Source: Actinomycetales bacterium (GTDB lineage: Bacteria; Actinomycetota; Actinomycetes; Actinomycetales; Cellulomonadaceae). Taken from it: 64,000 nucleotides of DNA. The number at the start of each line of letters is the position of its first letter. Within the stretch, counting starts at the first letter, position 1. Below are positions 61,947 to 64,000 of this stretch, piece by piece. The notes under the pieces were generated by a model. It ran no database searches and had not been told where the DNA came from. It was given only the letters and a program-made list of their open reading frames with translations. The stretch is taken from positions 1 to 64,000 of the forward strand of contig JAHLLI010000003.1 of assembly GCA_020444245.1 (NCBI GenBank), given 5' to 3'. A program made the translations under genes and the position numbers.

Positions 61947-62690
61947 TCAGCCCGCGACCAGCGTGGGCAGCTCGGCCAGGCTCGCCAGCACCAGGACACC
62001 CGCCGCGCGGGCGTCGGCGATCTCGGCCTCGTCGATCACGTGCCGGCGGGTCCCCGGGCGGTCCAACCACGCCCCGACCAACCCGGCACCCACGGCCGCC
62101 ACCGCGTCGATGTCCAGCTCGTCACCCACGTACACGGTGCGCGCCGGGTCGGTGCCGAGCCGGCGGCACGCCTCGAGGAAGACCTGCGGCGCGGGCTTGC
62201 CGACGCCGAGGGTGTCCCGACCCACCAGCACCGGCAACCACCCCAGGCCGGTGCGCTCGAGCTTGACGCTCTGGTAGTCGACCCGGGCGTTGGTCAGCGT
62301 GCCGAGCGCCAGGCCAGCGGCCGCGAGCGCCTCGACACTCGGCGCCGCGTCGTCGTGCGCCCGCCAGGAGTCGGCGAACGCGGCCTCGAACACCGCGTCC
62401 CACTCGGCGAACGCGGCCTCGTCCAGCTCCGGCCCGCCGAACCGATCGTGCAGCTCGTTGGCCCGGGCACGGCGCTGGTCGACGTGGCTGACCTCGCCGC
62501 GGGTGTAGCGCCGGTAGTGGCCCTGCACGTCGGCGCGCCACACCGCTACGAGCTCGCCGAGCCGCTCGTCGGCGACGTCCGGCAGGTACACCTGGGCCAC
62601 CCGGGCGAGCGCCTGCTCGAACGCGCCACGGGTGTCGACCAGCGTGTCGTCGATGTCGAGCAGGACGCCGTCGACGCGACGCGTCGTCAC
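61947..62690 (-). CDS. HAD family hydrolase
   Basis: A 247-residue haloacid-dehalogenase superfamily phosphatase. Motif I is [11 protein letters not shown], motif II includes LGTLTNA, motif III has the Lys of [10 protein letters not shown], and motif IV is [14 protein letters not shown]. An alpha-helical cap lies between residues 20 and 110. The ATG overlaps the gltX stop as ATGA. The substrate is unknown. Confidence 0.9.
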   Translation of the reverse strand: MTTRRVDGVLLDIDDTLVDTRGAFEQALARVAQVYLPDVADERLGELVAVWRADVQGHYRRYTRGEVSHVDQRRARANELHDRFGGPELDEAAFAEWDAVFEAAFADSWRAHDDAAPSVEALAAAGLALGTLTNARVDYQSVKLERTGLGWLPVLVGRDTLGVGKPAPQVFLEACRRLGTDPARTVYVGDELDIDAVAAVGAGLVGAWLDRPGTRRHVIDEAEIADARAAGVLVLASLAELPTLVAG

Positions 62691-64000
62691 AGGCTCGCGC
62701 GCAGGGAACGCAGCCGGGCGAGCGTGGCGTCCCGGCCGAGGATCTCCATGGACTCGAACAGCGGCGGTGACACCCTTCGCCCGGAGACCGCGACCCGCAG
62801 CGGCGTGTAGGCCACCCGTGGCTTGAGGCCGAGCCCCTCGACCAGCGCGGCGGCCAGCGCGTCCTGGATCGCCGTGGCCTCGAACGGCTCGACCGCCTCC
62901 AGCGCGGCGACCGACGCGTCGAGCGCGGCCGCCGGCTCGCCCTTGAGCGCGGCGGCACGCGCGTCCTCGTCGACCACGAGCGCGTCGTCGTCGACGAGCA
63001 GGAAGCCGAGCATCCCGACCGCCTCACCGAGCAGGCCGATCCGCTCCTGGACCAGCGGGGCGGCGGCGGTCAGCACCGCCTGCTCGTGCGGCGTCAGGTC
63101 GGCGAAGCTCTCGGCCGCCACCAGCCCCGCGGCGTGCAGGTAGGGCACCACACGGTCGCGGAAGTCCGCGGGCGCGAGCATCCGCACGTGGTCGCCGTTG
63201 ATCGCCTCGGCCTTCTTCAGGTCGAACCGGGCCGGGTTGGGGTTGACGTCGGCGACGTCGAACGCGGCGACCAGCTCGGCGGGGCTGAAGACGTCGCGGT
63301 CCGGCGCGATGGACCAGCCGAGCAGCGCGAGGTAGTTGAGCAGCCCCTCGGGCACGAAGCCCCGCTCGCGGTGCAGGAACAGGTTGGACTCGGGGTCGCG
63401 CTTCGAGAGCTTCTTGTTGCCCTCACCCATGACGTAGGGCAGGTGGCCGAACACCGGCACGCCGTCCGCAACGCCCAGCGCGGTCAGCGCGCGGTAGAGC
63501 ACCACCTGGCGCGGCGTGGAGCTGAGCAGGTCCTCGCCGCGCAGCACGTGGGTGATGTGCATCATCGCGTCGTCGACCGGGTTGGTCAGGGTGTACAGCG
63601 GCTGGCCGTTGGCCCGCACGATGACGTAGTCGGGCACCGAGCCGGCCGCGAACGTCAGCTCGCCACGCACGACGTCGGTGAACGTCACGTCCTCGTCGGG
63701 CATCCGGATGCGCAGCACCGGCTCGCGGCCCTCGGCGCGGTAGGCGGCCTTCTGCTCCGCGGTGAGGTCGCGGTCGAAGCCGTCGTAGCCCAGCTTGGGA
63801 TCCCGCCCGGCGGCGCGGTGGCGGGCCTCGACCTCCTCCGGGGTGGAGTAGGACTCATAGGCGAACCCGGCGTCGAGCAGCCGGCGAGCGACGTCGGCGT
63901 ACACGTCCATCCGCTCGGACTGCCGGTAGGGGCCGTAGGGGCCACCGACCTCGACGCCCTCGTCCCAGTCCAGGCCCAGCCAGCGCAACGCGTCCAGCAG
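62687..64000 (-). CDS. gltX: Glutamate--tRNA ligase, 5' end outside window
   Basis: The 3' part of gltX (437 codons here), with the frame open to the window edge. It has the class I KMSKS-type motif [28 protein letters not shown] and the discriminating GluRS segment [16 protein letters not shown]. The first visible residues, [15 protein letters not shown], show that about 50-60 N-terminal residues with the HIGH motif lie beyond 64000. The window also encodes tRNA-Glu and tRNA-Gln, both possible substrates if this enzyme is non-discriminating. Confidence 0.95.
   Translation of the reverse strand: MLDALRWLGLDWDEGVEVGGPYGPYRQSERMDVYADVARRLLDAGFAYESYSTPEEVEARHRAAGRDPKLGYDGFDRDLTAEQKAAYRAEGREPVLRIRMPDEDVTFTDVVRGELTFAAGSVPDYVIVRANGQPLYTLTNPVDDAMMHITHVLRGEDLLSSTPRQVVLYRALTALGVADGVPVFGHLPYVMGEGNKKLSKRDPESNLFLHRERGFVPEGLLNYLALLGWSIAPDRDVFSPAELVAAFDVADVNPNPARFDLKKAEAINGDHVRMLAPADFRDRVVPYLHAAGLVAAESFADLTPHEQAVLTAAAPLVQERIGLLGEAVGMLGFLLVDDDALVVDEDARAAALKGEPAAALDASVAALEAVEPFEATAIQDALAAALVEGLGLKPRVAYTPLRVAVSGRRVSPPLFESMEILGRDATLARLRSLRASL

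Overview
The window is about 64 kb of very GC-rich DNA (roughly 70-75 percent by eye) with dense, tightly coupled operons. The gene content and order (nadD-rsfS, proBA, obgE-rpmA-rplU-rne, rnc-mutM, rpmF, coaD-rsmD, recG/rpmB, thiL, gpsA-plsC-murA, leuCD with an IclR regulator, a DUF222/HNH protein) point to an actinobacterium of the Micrococcales, most likely Cellulomonadaceae or a close relative. This is an inference from familiar gene neighbourhoods; no database was searched. Almost everything looks like core chromosome. There is no phage, plasmid, IS element or CRISPR array.

Layout. 1-604: gene-free DNA, then tRNA-Ala. 683-4371 (minus): phosphatase, rsfS, a 610-residue coiled-coil membrane protein, nadD and a tiny membrane protein. 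4500-6969 (minus): proA and proB for proline. 7168-11895: glycerate kinase facing a hydantoinase/oxoprolinase pair. 11957-17139 (minus): obgE, rpmA, rplU, RNase E/G. 17635-26057: cydABDC (cytochrome bd and its CydDC exporter) with a co-transcribed heme-GAF histidine kinase of DevS type, and a DevR-type regulator on the other strand. 26059-28499 (minus): mutM, rnc, rpmF, DUF177. 28632-32498 (minus): coiled-coil protein, coaD, rsmD, DUF6297 membrane protein, ABC ATPase. 32566-37851: recG, rpmB, an acetyltransferase, a small secreted protein, thiL, a DUF3515 lipoprotein. 37943-46201: two Ddl-like ATP-grasp enzymes, a membrane-anchored MurF-like ligase, an alpha/beta hydrolase, a GlxA-type regulator, a metallo-beta-lactamase-fold protein, a PLP enzyme and an AMIN-like lipoprotein. 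46212-49279 (minus): gpsA, plsC, murA. 49583-55910: flavin-dependent oxidoreductase, HNH protein, leuDC with IclR, a DUF4190 protein. 55971-56216: tRNA-Glu and tRNA-Gln. 56454-64000: gamma-glutamyltransferase, TauE/SafE permease, an orphan CDI-type immunity protein, DMT exporter, Ada-like protein, HAD hydrolase and the 3' part of gltX.

The two most notable units are these. (1) A near-perfect DosR/DevR box (GGGACGAAAGTCCC, 17539-17552) sits upstream of cydA. The cyd operon ends in a DevS-like kinase that keeps the heme-pocket PPHHPKM segment, and a DevR-like regulator with the DosR recognition-helix residues lies next to it. This looks like a self-contained oxygen/redox circuit wired to cytochrome bd. 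(2) A three-gene operon (44206 down to 40731) encodes an alpha/beta hydrolase, a MurF-type ligase whose usual UDP-binding N-terminus is replaced by about five membrane helices, and a divergent Ddl-like ATP-grasp ligase. It may form a dedicated envelope peptide-modifying pathway.

A regulatory theme also recurs. Many genes have a TANNNT-like -10 hexamer 6-8 nt before the start codon, as expected for leaderless mRNAs. I used this to choose several starts (proB, thiL, coaD, murA, the hydrolase and others).
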